Shown: piece by piece, positions 36,562 through 45,925 of the stretch
How the letters are laid out: each line of letters opens with the position of its first letter
How positions within the stretch are numbered: the stretch's first letter is position 1
DNA from: Arsenophonus sp. aPb
Lineage (GTDB): Bacteria > Pseudomonadota > Gammaproteobacteria > Enterobacterales > Enterobacteriaceae
Reading direction: 5' to 3'
NCBI RefSeq assembly: GCF_029873475.1
Contig: NZ_CP123499.1
Coordinates: forward strand, 1,364,001-1,428,000
DNA: 64,000 bases
Made by a program: the position numbers and the translations under genes
The notes under the pieces: model-generated
What the model was told of the DNA's origin: nothing
The model's database searches: none
Seen by the model: the letters and a program-made list of their open reading frames with translations, nothing else

Positions 36562-38140
36562 TTTATCTCAAATTATTATCTAAAATTAAAATAGTAGAAT
36601 CTTATAGTATATAATTCAAATCGCCTTATTGCACCAGGGAAATCACGGTAGCTTAAATGTATGTAATATTGATTATATTTTGTTTTTATTAAAAAAACAC
36701 AAACGTTAAATAAAATTTGAAAATTATATCATTATGTTAATTATATGTTCGTTATTTATATATGCAATTTGGAAAAATAGCCCATTACTGTTCACGTTTG
36801 AAATTTATTAAGTATTTTTAGTGTAAATCTTTTTTTAAAATATTAAATTGTACTAACAATGAATTAAATCAATTATCAAATTCCATTGTTGTTTTTATCA
36901 AATAATTTAACTAAAATCATAAAATCATAAAATCATAAAATTATTAATGCCAAATTTAAGATTAAAGTTATAATCATCGTCTAATAAGCTAATCAATATG
37001 TTTATAGTTTTTTAGTTATATTTTTTAGATAGTGAAAATAATTGTTATATATTAATTTTCAAGTCAGTTATTTCACGATGAAATGGATTACTAAAGCTAA
37101 ATATTTATTGTGTTTGAAGTGCTTATAGTACTTTGTTATGTATAGCAAATGTTTTAACTATATTTCCCAATCTCTAAATTAAACAAAGGATAAATAATAA
37201 AAAATTTTTACAATAAAATTAGTTGAATATTAAATCACTGTTGAGTGTTTGGTTATTTCAATGAAATAGCATTAGTATTAACAACAAGGTTACTGCGGCT
37301 TTTTTCTACTTTTAATAAAATAATTTTCAAATGAAATTATTTTCTCCTTTTAAAAAATAAAGCTTGATTGTGAAAACGTTCGATTACGAAATTCATATAT
37401 CAGGCTTTAATAAGCTATTTATCATTCAATTTTTATTTAAAAAAAGCATAATAAATACTATTTTTATTCACCACATTAATTTTTGTACTATTAAATAATT
37501 TTTTTAGTTATAAATAGTTTTTGTTAATAAGTATTGGATTTCTAACTTATTATGTATTGTAGTTTATATAATTTTTTTATTGAAACTAATGAAAATAAAC
37601 ATCTTTATATAATTTATTATATTTCAAGATTGAAAGATAATACAATCTAATAATATTGTTATTTTTTTGTTTATAAAAAAATTTATTTTATAGTCATATT
37701 ATAGATAAACGAGACTGTGATAAATAAACATGTTGTAATGAAATATTATTCTTAAGTTAAAGTAAGATAATAACATGTGATATTGATTTGTTTATTCATA
37801 ACAGATGATTGTTATTAATAGATAAATTGTTTAATTTTATAAACTATAATAAATTAAATTTTAAATTCGAAGGTTACTCTAGATAAGTAATAACATTATG
37901 TTTAAGTTTTATAAAATTAGTTTTATTAAAGTTATTTTATTAAAACGCAAAATTAATAAAAATATATATAATGAGAATGGTTTTTATTACATATCTAATG
38001 TTAAATAAAAATAGCTAAATTGGCTAGTAAAAGCAATATATTCATTTGCTGTGATATAAAATAACTATTGGCCTAATTTAATAAGTCAAGTAAGGTAGCA
38101 TAAATTATTCTGATTAATATATGAAATATTAGGAAAATTT
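36562..38140. other. 1.6-kb very AT-rich gene desert
   Basis: No frame looks coding on either strand, and no RNA gene or transposon end was recognised. It contains an imperfect 8-bp microsatellite at 36912-36941 and many A/T homopolymers. A slightly less AT-rich patch near 36625-36660 could be a remnant of older sequence but carries no readable protein. Confidence 0.55.
36912..36941. repeat. Short tandem repeat, unit AAAATCAT
   Basis: AAAATCAT is repeated three times in tandem and followed by a partial copy (AAAAT). It lies in noncoding DNA and could arise by replication slippage. Confidence 0.8.
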
Positions 38141-38938
38141 ATGATTTATAATTCGTTATCAATTGCAGGAACTGATCCAACGGGTGGTGCAGGTATTCAT
38201 GCTGATTTGAAAGTATTTTCAGCATTAGGAAATTATGGTGCGGCTGTGATAACAGCATTAGTCGCGCAAAATACATGCTCAGTACAGTCAATTCATAATC
38301 TTCCAGGCGAAATTGTCGCTTCACAGCTTGAATCAGTATTAACAGACGTTCGCATTGATAGCGTGAAAATTGGTATGTTATCAAATACTACAAATATATG
38401 CATAGTAGCGGCCGCATTACAAAAATATTCATTATCTTTTACTGTACTTGATACCGTTATGCTAGCAAAAAGTGGGGTACCATTATTAAATGCTGATGCG
38501 ATCGATAGTCTTATTAATGTTTTGTTACCTAAAGTGTCTCTTATCACGCCGAATTTGCCGGAGGCTGCTGTACTTCTCAACTGCACGGTGGCTAAAAGTG
38601 AACAAGAGATGATATCTCAGGGAAGAAAACTATTATCATTTGGTTGCCCGGCTGTACTTATGAAAGGTGGACATCTTAATAATAAAGAAAGCCCAGATTG
38701 GCTTGTTACGCATAGTGGTGAATGGCGATATTCATTACCTAAAGTAAAAACACGACATACCCATGGTACCGGTTGTACATTATCTGCAGCGTTGGCTGCA
38801 CAGCGGCCTTATTTTAATAACTGGCATGATACAATTATTGCAGCTAAAAATTATGTGCAAAATACTTTGAAACATGCCAATAGATTAAATGTTGGAAAAG
38901 GTGTTGGGCCTGTGCACCATTTTTATAACTGGTGGTAA
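38141..38938 (+). CDS. thiD: Hydroxymethylpyrimidine/phosphomethylpyrimidine kinase (ThiD)
   Basis: ThiD phosphorylates HMP and HMP-P to HMP-PP for thiamine synthesis. The 265-aa ribokinase-fold protein (E. coli 266) begins SLSIAGTDPTGGAGIHADLK, has the VLMKGGH block and the anion-hole HTHGTGCTLSAALAA near residues 205-219. Usually thiD is next to thiM or thiE; here it is alone, with no thiamine gene near it and no TPP riboswitch seen upstream. A solitary thiD can support pyrimidine salvage. It is preceded by the AT-rich desert. Confidence 0.94.
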   Translation: MIYNSLSIAGTDPTGGAGIHADLKVFSALGNYGAAVITALVAQNTCSVQSIHNLPGEIVASQLESVLTDVRIDSVKIGMLSNTTNICIVAAALQKYSLSFTVLDTVMLAKSGVPLLNADAIDSLINVLLPKVSLITPNLPEAAVLLNCTVAKSEQEMISQGRKLLSFGCPAVLMKGGHLNNKESPDWLVTHSGEWRYSLPKVKTRHTHGTGCTLSAALAAQRPYFNNWHDTIIAAKNYVQNTLKHANRLNVGKGVGPVHHFYNWW

Positions 38939-39141
38939 TTTTTCATATAGTAAAAAGATGATTAGTAATACTATAATTGTGCAAAATAGGATGTTTATTT
39001 AATAATATGCATTTATTAATTATCTAATGTTTCTAAAATGAAAATAATTAATTGAAGTGATATTTATTTAATTTTCAAACTAATTTTTTATTGTCAATAG
39101 TATTTAAAAATAATCTATTCCGTAAAATTGATTAGAAGTTT

Positions 39142-39172
39142 AAAGTCCTAAATAGATTTCTAATAGGACTTT
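39142..39172. terminator. Bidirectional terminator between thiD and tcyP
   Basis: AAAGTCCTA and TAGGACTTT form a perfect 9-bp stem with a 13-nt loop between convergent genes. Confidence 0.75.
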
Positions 39173-39198
39173 GCGTAGAGGATTATAAGTTTGAAATA

Positions 39199-40554
39199 TT
39201 ATTTATTGAAAATTCGTTTATCTGTTTGATGCATCAGTTGGCTAGTAATTGTTCCAGCAACCATTGAGCCATTAACATTTAATGCTGTTCTTCCCATATC
39301 GATCAATGGTTCAATTGAGATAAGTAACGCTACTAGAGTAATGGGTAATCCCATTGCTGGTAAAACCATTAATGCAGCAAAAGTTGCTCCGCCACCTACG
39401 CCGGCAGAACTAATAGTTACAATACCAACAAGTGTAGCGATCCATATAGGATCCAGCGGATTGATCCCAACCGTTGGGGCGACCATTACAGCCAGCATGG
39501 CAGGGTAAATACCTGCACAGCCATTTTGGCCAATTGTTGTACCGAAGGATGCTGAAAAATTAGCGATTGATTCAGGAATACCTAATTGTTGAGTTTGTGT
39601 TTCAACGTTTAATGCAATACTGCCAGCACTAGAACGACTGGTAAATGCGAAAATTAATACTGGAATAACTTTTTTAAAAAATTTTACTGGATTAATGCCA
39701 GTGAAAGAAAGAAGTATACCGTGGATAATAAACATTAAGGATAATGCTAAATAGGAGGCAATAACAAAACTACCCAGCTTAATAATATCTTGCAGGTTTG
39801 AATTAGCTACGACTTTAATCATTAAAGCCATTACTCCATATGGTGTAAGCCGTATAACTAAACGAACTAGCTTCATAATCCAGGATTGAAAAATATCAAT
39901 CGCGGATAAAATTTTTTCACCTTTTTCTGGATTACTTTTGGCTAATTGAAGCGCTGCTATACCTAAAAAGGTAGAAAATATAACGACGCTAATAATAGAT
40001 GTTGGATTAGCACCTGCCAGATCAGCAAAAGGGTTTTTAGGAATAAATGATAATATTAACTCAGGTATTGTTAAATCAGAAACCTTTTGAATATAGTTAT
40101 TTTCTATAATCTCAAGTTGAAGAGTTTCATGGCTAGTTTGTACTAGGCCTTCTGCAGTTAAGCCAAACCAGCATGTAACAGCGATCCCAATCAGAGCGGC
40201 AATGGCTGTAGTAAAAAGAAGGATCCCAATCGTAAAAAAACTGATTTTCCCTAATGAAGATGTTTGATTTAAGCGTGCTATAGCATTAAGTATTGAAGCA
40301 AATACCAACGGCATGATAACCATTTGAAGTAATTTTATATAACCATTGCCTATAATATTGAACCATGATAATGAATCATGCACTATTTGATTATTTGTAC
40401 CATATACTAAATGTAAAATAACTCCAAAAAAGGTACCGATAAGAAGACCAACAAAGACTTTTTTTGATAGACTCCATCCATTTGCACTTACTTTGGCCAA
40501 AAAAAGCAATAATATGGTAAAGATAAGTAGATTAAAAATTACGGGGAAATTCAT
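39199..40554 (-). CDS. tcyP: TcyP, L-cystine:cation symporter (short hairpin-2 loop)
   Basis: TcyP (YdjN) imports L-cystine, a member of the dicarboxylate/amino acid:cation symporter family. The 451-aa protein (E. coli 463) starts MNFPVIFN at 40554 behind GGAGAGAGGG; the 27-codon upstream extension is not supported. The family blocks KLLQMVIMPLVFASI, TSRSSAGSIALNVE and IDMGRTALNVNGSM are intact. At the second re-entrant hairpin the protein reads SSAGVGGGATF, where relatives as I recall them have AGVAGVGGG, so three residues seem deleted. Whether transport survives is unknown. Next to ydjM, as in E. coli. Confidence 0.92.
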   Translation of the reverse strand: MNFPVIFNLLIFTILLLFLAKVSANGWSLSKKVFVGLLIGTFFGVILHLVYGTNNQIVHDSLSWFNIIGNGYIKLLQMVIMPLVFASILNAIARLNQTSSLGKISFFTIGILLFTTAIAALIGIAVTCWFGLTAEGLVQTSHETLQLEIIENNYIQKVSDLTIPELILSFIPKNPFADLAGANPTSIISVVIFSTFLGIAALQLAKSNPEKGEKILSAIDIFQSWIMKLVRLVIRLTPYGVMALMIKVVANSNLQDIIKLGSFVIASYLALSLMFIIHGILLSFTGINPVKFFKKVIPVLIFAFTSRSSAGSIALNVETQTQQLGIPESIANFSASFGTTIGQNGCAGIYPAMLAVMVAPTVGINPLDPIWIATLVGIVTISSAGVGGGATFAALMVLPAMGLPITLVALLISIEPLIDMGRTALNVNGSMVAGTITSQLMHQTDKRIFNK

Positions 40555-40716
40555 ACCCTCTCTCCAGCTCCGGTTTATTGTTATAGGTATAAGATTCTTT
40601 GTCATTGGTGAAGTAAGATGATGAACAACTCCCAATGAAATTCATTTTCCCTTATATATTATCAGTAATAAAAATAATTTTGTTATAACTAAATGCAATT
40701 TCTTATTCATAATGCA

Positions 40717-41310
40717 TCAAGGGGAATGTAATGAAATTAAATCGTTTAGTTCATTAACTACATATGTAATAACGTTTTTTCTCGTTTCTTGCAATATAGG
40801 TTGTAGTGGTAATTGATAGTTCGATGGAATTAAAATCGCACAAATAGCTAATAAGATGGCGATAGAATGCTCCGCTCTTTGATTAGAATTATTACCTAAG
40901 ATAGGAAAACAGAAAGAAATTTTTAATGGCCATAAGAAAGGTATCCCTTTTACGGTTAACATATCTCCAACTAAGTGACTGAAATAGCCTAATAAAAATG
41001 CTTGAACTAGTGCATCAGAAAGCCAGTAACTATGGGGAAGTTGAACGGATAATAACATAATGAGCAACCATGCGAGTAAACTATGGGTAAAACCACGGTG
41101 GCCACATAAACGACAAATTGGAACAGAAATAAAACGAAATAAACGTCCCAGATGAGATGATGGATGATCTATATCGGGTAGCAGAGCGCCAAGTAATGCA
41201 CCGGCCAATAAATGAAGCCAATCACCATATGCAAACTCGGGTGTAATTGCTAGTTTATGCACAAGTATTAATGATGATACTGAAAAAAGCAGATGCCCGG
41301 TGGCAGTCAT
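40717..41310 (-). CDS. ydjM: YdjM, LexA-regulated inner-membrane DUF457 hydrolase-type protein
   Basis: YdjM is a small polytopic membrane protein of the DUF457 (YdjM/YfhO-like metal hydrolase) family. The 197-aa protein starts MTATGHLLFSVSSL and has the metal-site blocks LLPDIDHPSSHLG, GHRGFTHSLLAW and YFSHLVGDMLT, near-identical in order to E. coli (196 aa). E. coli ydjM belongs to the SOS regulon; a LexA box lies 17 bp upstream of this start. Function in DNA-damage survival is not defined. The region tcyP-ydjM-hxpB-yniB keeps E. coli order. Confidence 0.94.
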   Translation of the reverse strand: MTATGHLLFSVSSLILVHKLAITPEFAYGDWLHLLAGALLGALLPDIDHPSSHLGRLFRFISVPICRLCGHRGFTHSLLAWLLIMLLSVQLPHSYWLSDALVQAFLLGYFSHLVGDMLTVKGIPFLWPLKISFCFPILGNNSNQRAEHSIAILLAICAILIPSNYQLPLQPILQETRKNVITYVVNELNDLISLHSP

Positions 41311-41326
41311 AGCATATAATATCCAA

Positions 41327-41342
41327 CTGTTTATTTATACAG
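41327..41342. promoter_or_regulatory. LexA (SOS) box upstream of ydjM
   Basis: CTGTTTATTTATACAG matches the LexA pattern CTGT-N8-ACAG exactly in both half-sites and has the preferred A/T-rich centre. It overlaps the expected promoter of ydjM, a known SOS gene in E. coli. Confidence 0.88.
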
Positions 41343-41497
41343 TTTGCAAAGTATAATAGTTTTGGCTTGGTTTGAGTAGTGTAATCGGAAAAAATATCTT
41401 ATTTATTAAATAATAAGAGTAATTTTTTGTAAGAAAAATGATAATGTATTAGTTTGGCAGTATACTAATGCATCAACTTACTGCCAATCATTGAAAT

Positions 41498-42163
41498 TTA
41501 AACGATATGCTTAGTTGCTAATTCAGTCAGGGTGGTGAGCTTGAAGTCTGCTAATGTCCACCGTGTATCAGTAAAGTAATCTTTTGGTGGTACAACGATA
41601 CTACGCATACGTGCAGCTTTTACAGCAATCATGCCATGGAAAGAGTCTTCAAAAGCAACACAATGAGTTGGTTCAATATCTAGCAGTTTTGCTGCTTGTA
41701 AGTAAACTTCTGGGTGGGGTTTACTGTATGGTAATGGCGTTGCTGAGACTACGGCTGAAAAGTAATCGCGAATATTAAACATAGTGAGTACTTTTTCTAG
41801 CATGTGCTTTGGTGAAGCTGACGCTAAACCAATTTTTAAATTATGATCTTGGCATAGTTGAAGTGCATGTTTAACACCTGGTAATAACGGTCGTTGTTCT
41901 TCTATAAGTTCAATAACACGTTTAACAATTTTTTGTTCAACCTCTTCTAATGAGGTTCCTTGCCAAGGAGCAGCTGAGTACCACAGTTGTACTACTTGAT
42001 CAATACGTAATCCTAGTGTGTCAGGGAGTTGATTGGCAATTGATGTATTAACGCCAAGTTTACTAAGAATTTCTTTTTCTGCTTGGCTCCAAAGGGGTTC
42101 AGAATTAATCAATAACCCATCCATGTCAAAAATAGCAGCTTTGATAGATAGCTTATGACACAT
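41498..42163 (-). CDS. hxpB: HxpB (YniC), HAD-superfamily sugar-phosphate phosphatase
   Basis: HxpB dephosphorylates 2-deoxyglucose 6-phosphate and other hexose phosphates. The 221-aa protein (E. coli 222) has the nucleophile motif DMDG with Asp13 and Asp15, the ASASP motif II, KPHP with the motif III Lys and EDS motif IV. I chose the ATG at 42163, since AGGAG is 8 nt upstream; an earlier in-frame start at 42172 has none. It is divergent from yniB, as in E. coli. Confidence 0.94.
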   Translation of the reverse strand: MCHKLSIKAAIFDMDGLLINSEPLWSQAEKEILSKLGVNTSIANQLPDTLGLRIDQVVQLWYSAAPWQGTSLEEVEQKIVKRVIELIEEQRPLLPGVKHALQLCQDHNLKIGLASASPKHMLEKVLTMFNIRDYFSAVVSATPLPYSKPHPEVYLQAAKLLDIEPTHCVAFEDSFHGMIAVKAARMRSIVVPPKDYFTDTRWTLADFKLTTLTELATKHIV

Positions 42164-42341
42164 TAAAAGCACTCCTATTATTCATGATTTGCTGATTAAT
42201 TCTACCAACTTAAAATAAAGAAATCTTTTAATATAGATAGGTGAGGGCTAATTTTGATTAGGGATAAAATAACATTTATATATTTTTGATAACATTTTGT
42301 CATTTAGTATAAACGTAATATAAAAAATATGAGGAGTTTGA

Positions 42342-42881
42342 ATGAATTATCAAACAGCATTTTATATCGCTATTGGAAAGCGTGTTTTAGGGTGGATAGT
42401 TTTTTCATTAGCACTGGTGTCTACAGTAGTTTCTTTAGTCTTACTAGCAGAAAAGCAAGGTTTGCAGGGAGATGGCTTAAATGCTGTAGCCAATGACTTT
42501 ATTAAAACTATGGCTCATATCATACGACAAAACACAGCCTTTTTAGATTTTTTTTGGCATAATTCACCAATTCCCAGTACACATATGGGGTTTTCGACAG
42601 CTAATCTTGCTTTTATTTTGCTATTTTTCTTAATGTTTGTTGGTCAAGCTTTGAGTGCGTCAGGTAACAGAATGAATCGTCAATTGAAATTTATTAAAGA
42701 AAGTATTGAAGATCACCTTATTTTCGAAAGAGCAAAAGGTATGAAAGTATCAAAAGAAGATATAGAAGCCAAAATTACTATTCCTCATCATACTATTTTC
42801 CAGCAGTTTTTTATTCTGTATATGTTACCGCTTATAATAGGAGGAATACTTTACTTTATGATGAATATCTTAGGCTGGTAG
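42342..42881 (+). CDS. yniB: YniB, inner-membrane protein of unknown function
   Basis: The 179-aa protein (E. coli YniB 178 aa) has three hydrophobic helices (about residues 15-35, 85-105 and 155-175) with a central basic and acidic helical segment. It is full length and lies in the conserved position beside hxpB. GAGGAG precedes the ATG. No activity is established for the family; no key residue can be checked. Confidence 0.88.
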   Translation: MNYQTAFYIAIGKRVLGWIVFSLALVSTVVSLVLLAEKQGLQGDGLNAVANDFIKTMAHIIRQNTAFLDFFWHNSPIPSTHMGFSTANLAFILLFFLMFVGQALSASGNRMNRQLKFIKESIEDHLIFERAKGMKVSKEDIEAKITIPHHTIFQQFFILYMLPLIIGGILYFMMNILGW

Positions 42882-43288
42882 TTTTCTTATATTATAATCA
42901 ATTGGAAAATAATTTTATTGAACAGTTACAACAAGATTATCAATAATGCCTTATCTAGTAATAAAGCTATTATTGCGGATATTATAGCAATTTAACAAAT
43001 AATAGCGTTGATATATCAATTGGCGCTTATCACAGCCTACAGGGAAAGGTAAACTACTTTACTAATGGGGGTTTGAGATAATTCCATTTAATTAAATTTT
43101 TAACATCAATTAATTGCAATATATAGTGAATTATTACCTATTTGTGTTCTAAGTTATTTCACTATTAATTTAAATTTTTAAACTCCTTCAATGATGGTTT
43201 GCAGTAAATAAATAGTCTTTGTAAGAAAAATTCAGGATTATCATCTGCAATAGATAAAATAATCCTAACTTTGCTAATTATTTTTTAC
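42882..43288. other. Spacer between yniB and sitD
   Basis: No coding frame or strong terminator was found in these 400 bp between convergent genes. E. coli carries yniA next to yniB; here that gene is not seen and the Sit operon lies beside it instead. Confidence 0.55.
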
Positions 43289-44152
43289 TTAAGAACGAAT
43301 TGAAATTTTATTGCAAGAAGAACGTTTTTTTATTTTACTAATATAGTTGTAGATTAATGCAGCTATAAAATAAATTGCTTGAGTTAATACAATACAAGGC
43401 CCAGTTGCTGCATCAATATGAAAACTCAAAATAGTGCCTATTAAAGAAGATGTGGTCGAGGCAATAACCGCAATAATTAGCATTCGATTAAAATTTTGGC
43501 ATAGTGTAAAAGCAATAATGCCAGGGGAAATAAGCATGGCAATAACTAAAATAATTCCTACCGCTTGTAAAGATGCAACAATAGTCAGCGCCAATAAAGA
43601 GAGTAATCCATAATGTAAAAGTTTAACGGGTAAACCAATAACTTTTGCCTGATTGGGATCAAAACAATAGAGCATAAAATCTTTACGCTTTAATAGGATA
43701 ATCGCGATAGTAAAACCTGAGATCCAAAGTGTTTGTTTAAATTCTACTGTAGTAATGCCAAGGATATTACCAAAAAGAATATGAGTAAGATGTTGGTCTG
43801 TGTCGATACGTGCAAATAGTACTAATCCAAAGGCAAACATACCGGAAAAAACAATTCCCATAACAGTATCTTCTTTTACACGGCTATTTTCTTTTAGATA
43901 ACCGGTCGCAAATGCACAAAAAATTCCTGACACAAAAGCGCCAATTGATAAAGGAATACCAATAACAAAGGCGACAACAATACCGGGTAATACAGCATGA
44001 GAAATAGCATCACCCATTAAAGACCAACCTTTAAGTATTAAAAAACAGGACAAAATAGCGCACACTGTTCCGGTTACAAGGGCAGTAATGATGGCTTTTT
44101 GCATAAATGGAAAAATAAAAGGTGTTATTAATAATTCTATGAAATCATTCAT
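43289..44152 (-). CDS. sitD: SitD, manganese/iron ABC transporter permease
   Basis: One of two ABC-3 family permeases of the Sit/Yfe system. The 287-aa protein has about eight membrane helices and the KGWSLMGDAISHAVLPG motif near residues 41-57, which contacts the ATPase and shapes the metal path. It overlaps sitC by 8 bp and is the last gene of sitABCD. Closely resembles SitC in layout, consistent with the usual heterodimer. The gene is intact. Confidence 0.94.
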   Translation of the reverse strand: MNDFIELLITPFIFPFMQKAIITALVTGTVCAILSCFLILKGWSLMGDAISHAVLPGIVVAFVIGIPLSIGAFVSGIFCAFATGYLKENSRVKEDTVMGIVFSGMFAFGLVLFARIDTDQHLTHILFGNILGITTVEFKQTLWISGFTIAIILLKRKDFMLYCFDPNQAKVIGLPVKLLHYGLLSLLALTIVASLQAVGIILVIAMLISPGIIAFTLCQNFNRMLIIAVIASTTSSLIGTILSFHIDAATGPCIVLTQAIYFIAALIYNYISKIKKRSSCNKISIRS

Positions 44153-45035
44153 TGTTGCTCACCTCTTGTTCTACCTGTTTGAGGTGTAGAATTTCTTGGC
44201 GTGCTTTTTGGCGAGAAGCAAATAGACCATATTTAGGTGCAAAAAAGAAGGCAAAAAGAAAAATCAGCGTTTGTAAGGTAACAATTATTCCGCCTGTTGC
44301 ACCATTAATAAAATAACTGATATAAGCACCAAGCGCACTAGAGGTGAATCCGATTAGTACGGCAATAATAAGTAACCGTTTAAATTGATCCGTTAATAAA
44401 TAAGCCGTTGCGCCTGGTGTAATAACCATTGCGATGACAAGTATGGCTCCCACTGTCTGTAAAGCAGCCACCGTACATGCGCTTAATAGGGTAAAAAAGA
44501 TAATTTTTAGTTTTAACGGATTTAGTCCAATAGAGCGGGCATGATTTTCATCGAAGAATACGACAAGTAAATCTTTCCATATAAACATAAGTATAATAAA
44601 AGAAATGGCAATAATAATTTCAACTTGTAGTACATCTTCATCTGCAATACCTAAAATATTGCCAAAGATAATGGTTTGTACGTTAACTGAAGTCGGATTT
44701 AGAGAAAGGATTAACAACCCGCTGGCGAAGAATGTGGAAAAAATAAAACCAATTATTGCGTCTTCTTTCAAGCTTGAAATATGGCGTACTAAGGTCATGG
44801 AGAGTGCGGCCAGAATACCGGTAAAAAAAGCCCCTACAGAGTAGGGAAATCCAAGTGCATATGCGCCTGCCACACCAGGAACAACTGAATGGGAAAGAGC
44901 ATCGCCCATTAACGACCATCCCTTTAACATTAGATAAGCAGAGAGAAAAGCGCAGACTGCTCCAACAATAGCACTGACCCAGATTGCTTTGACCATATAG
45001 TTATATTCAAAGGGTTGAAGTAATAGATCAAACAT
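44145..45035 (-). CDS. sitC: SitC, manganese/iron ABC transporter permease
   Basis: The first membrane permease of the Sit system, 296 aa, with the family motif KGWSLMGDALSHSVVPGVAGA near residues 43-63 and about eight hydrophobic segments. It begins 3 bp after sitB stops and overlaps sitD by 8 bp, so the four genes are tightly coupled. Homologous systems in Salmonella, Shigella and Yersinia import Mn2+ with high affinity and Fe2+ more weakly. No lesion seen. Confidence 0.94.
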   Translation of the reverse strand: MFDLLLQPFEYNYMVKAIWVSAIVGAVCAFLSAYLMLKGWSLMGDALSHSVVPGVAGAYALGFPYSVGAFFTGILAALSMTLVRHISSLKEDAIIGFIFSTFFASGLLILSLNPTSVNVQTIIFGNILGIADEDVLQVEIIIAISFIILMFIWKDLLVVFFDENHARSIGLNPLKLKIIFFTLLSACTVAALQTVGAILVIAMVITPGATAYLLTDQFKRLLIIAVLIGFTSSALGAYISYFINGATGGIIVTLQTLIFLFAFFFAPKYGLFASRQKARQEILHLKQVEQEVSNNE

Positions 45036-45038
45036 GAT

Positions 45039-45923
45039 TTATTTCTCCGGTTGCTTTTTAATGACGGATGTTTGTTCATGGTGGCCATAAAAAACAGCGG
45101 CTCTTTCATCATCAGTAATAACAGTTAATGAACGAGGATCATCATCATCGTGAAGTTCTGCACCAGAGAGATTAATATGCCGTAGTACACCGCCAAAGGC
45201 GAGTTGAAGATTCTTTTGGGTAAACGTTGTTTCAATTGGCCCACTAGCTAGTATAGTTCGGTTTACTAAAATAACTTGATCACAAAATTCAGGTACGCTT
45301 CCCAAGTTATGGGTAGAAACCAAAATTAAATAGCCATTGCTACGTAATGAGCGTAAAAGCTCAATAATCGCATTTTCTGTTTTTACATCGACGCCGGTGA
45401 AAGGTTCATCAAGAAGTAATACTTTTCCTTCTTGGGCTAGTGCTCGAGCAAGAAAAACTCTTTTCTTTTGGCCACCAGAAAGCTCACCTATTTGGCGTTG
45501 TTCTAAACCCGTAAGATCAACACGCGCTAATGCATCAGCAACAATTTGTTTATCTTGTTGGCTTGGAATACGTAAAAACCCCATTTTACTGTAGCGACCC
45601 ATCATAACAACATCGGAAACGAGAACTGGAAAGTTCCAGTCAACTTCTTCAGTTTGTGGTACATATGCAATAATATTTTGTTTAAGTGCTGTTTTGATCG
45701 CAGCATTGTTTAATGTTACACGTCCTTTTGTTGGCGTCACTAAACCCATTATTGTTTTAAACAGCGTTGATTTGCCACTACCATTGACTCCTACTAGCGC
45801 GCAAATTGATCCTCCAGTTATATTGAAGCTGGCATCATAAATCGCTGTATGCCCGTTACTATATGTAACGGTAGCATTATCAACAATTAAGTTAGGTTTT
45901 TCGTAAAAAATATTATTACTCAT
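45039..45923 (-). CDS. sitB: SitB, manganese/iron ABC transporter ATPase
   Basis: The cytoplasmic ATPase of the Sit system, 294 aa. Walker A GVNGSGKST is at residues 45-53, the ABC signature LSGGQ near 148 and Walker B LLLDEPFTGVD near 169-179, with the switch His in VSTHNLG. The C-terminal tail carries an acidic ELHDDDDPRS segment found in YfeB/SitB. It lies 2 bp from sitA and 3 bp from sitC. Confidence 0.95.
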   Translation of the reverse strand: MSNNIFYEKPNLIVDNATVTYSNGHTAIYDASFNITGGSICALVGVNGSGKSTLFKTIMGLVTPTKGRVTLNNAAIKTALKQNIIAYVPQTEEVDWNFPVLVSDVVMMGRYSKMGFLRIPSQQDKQIVADALARVDLTGLEQRQIGELSGGQKKRVFLARALAQEGKVLLLDEPFTGVDVKTENAIIELLRSLRSNGYLILVSTHNLGSVPEFCDQVILVNRTILASGPIETTFTQKNLQLAFGGVLRHINLSGAELHDDDDPRSLTVITDDERAAVFYGHHEQTSVIKKQPEK

Positions 45924-45925
45924 TA

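Noticed and set aside
36912..36941. CRISPR array
   Set aside because: Three 8-bp AT repeats without spacers are a microsatellite, not a repeat-spacer array; no cas gene exists in the window.
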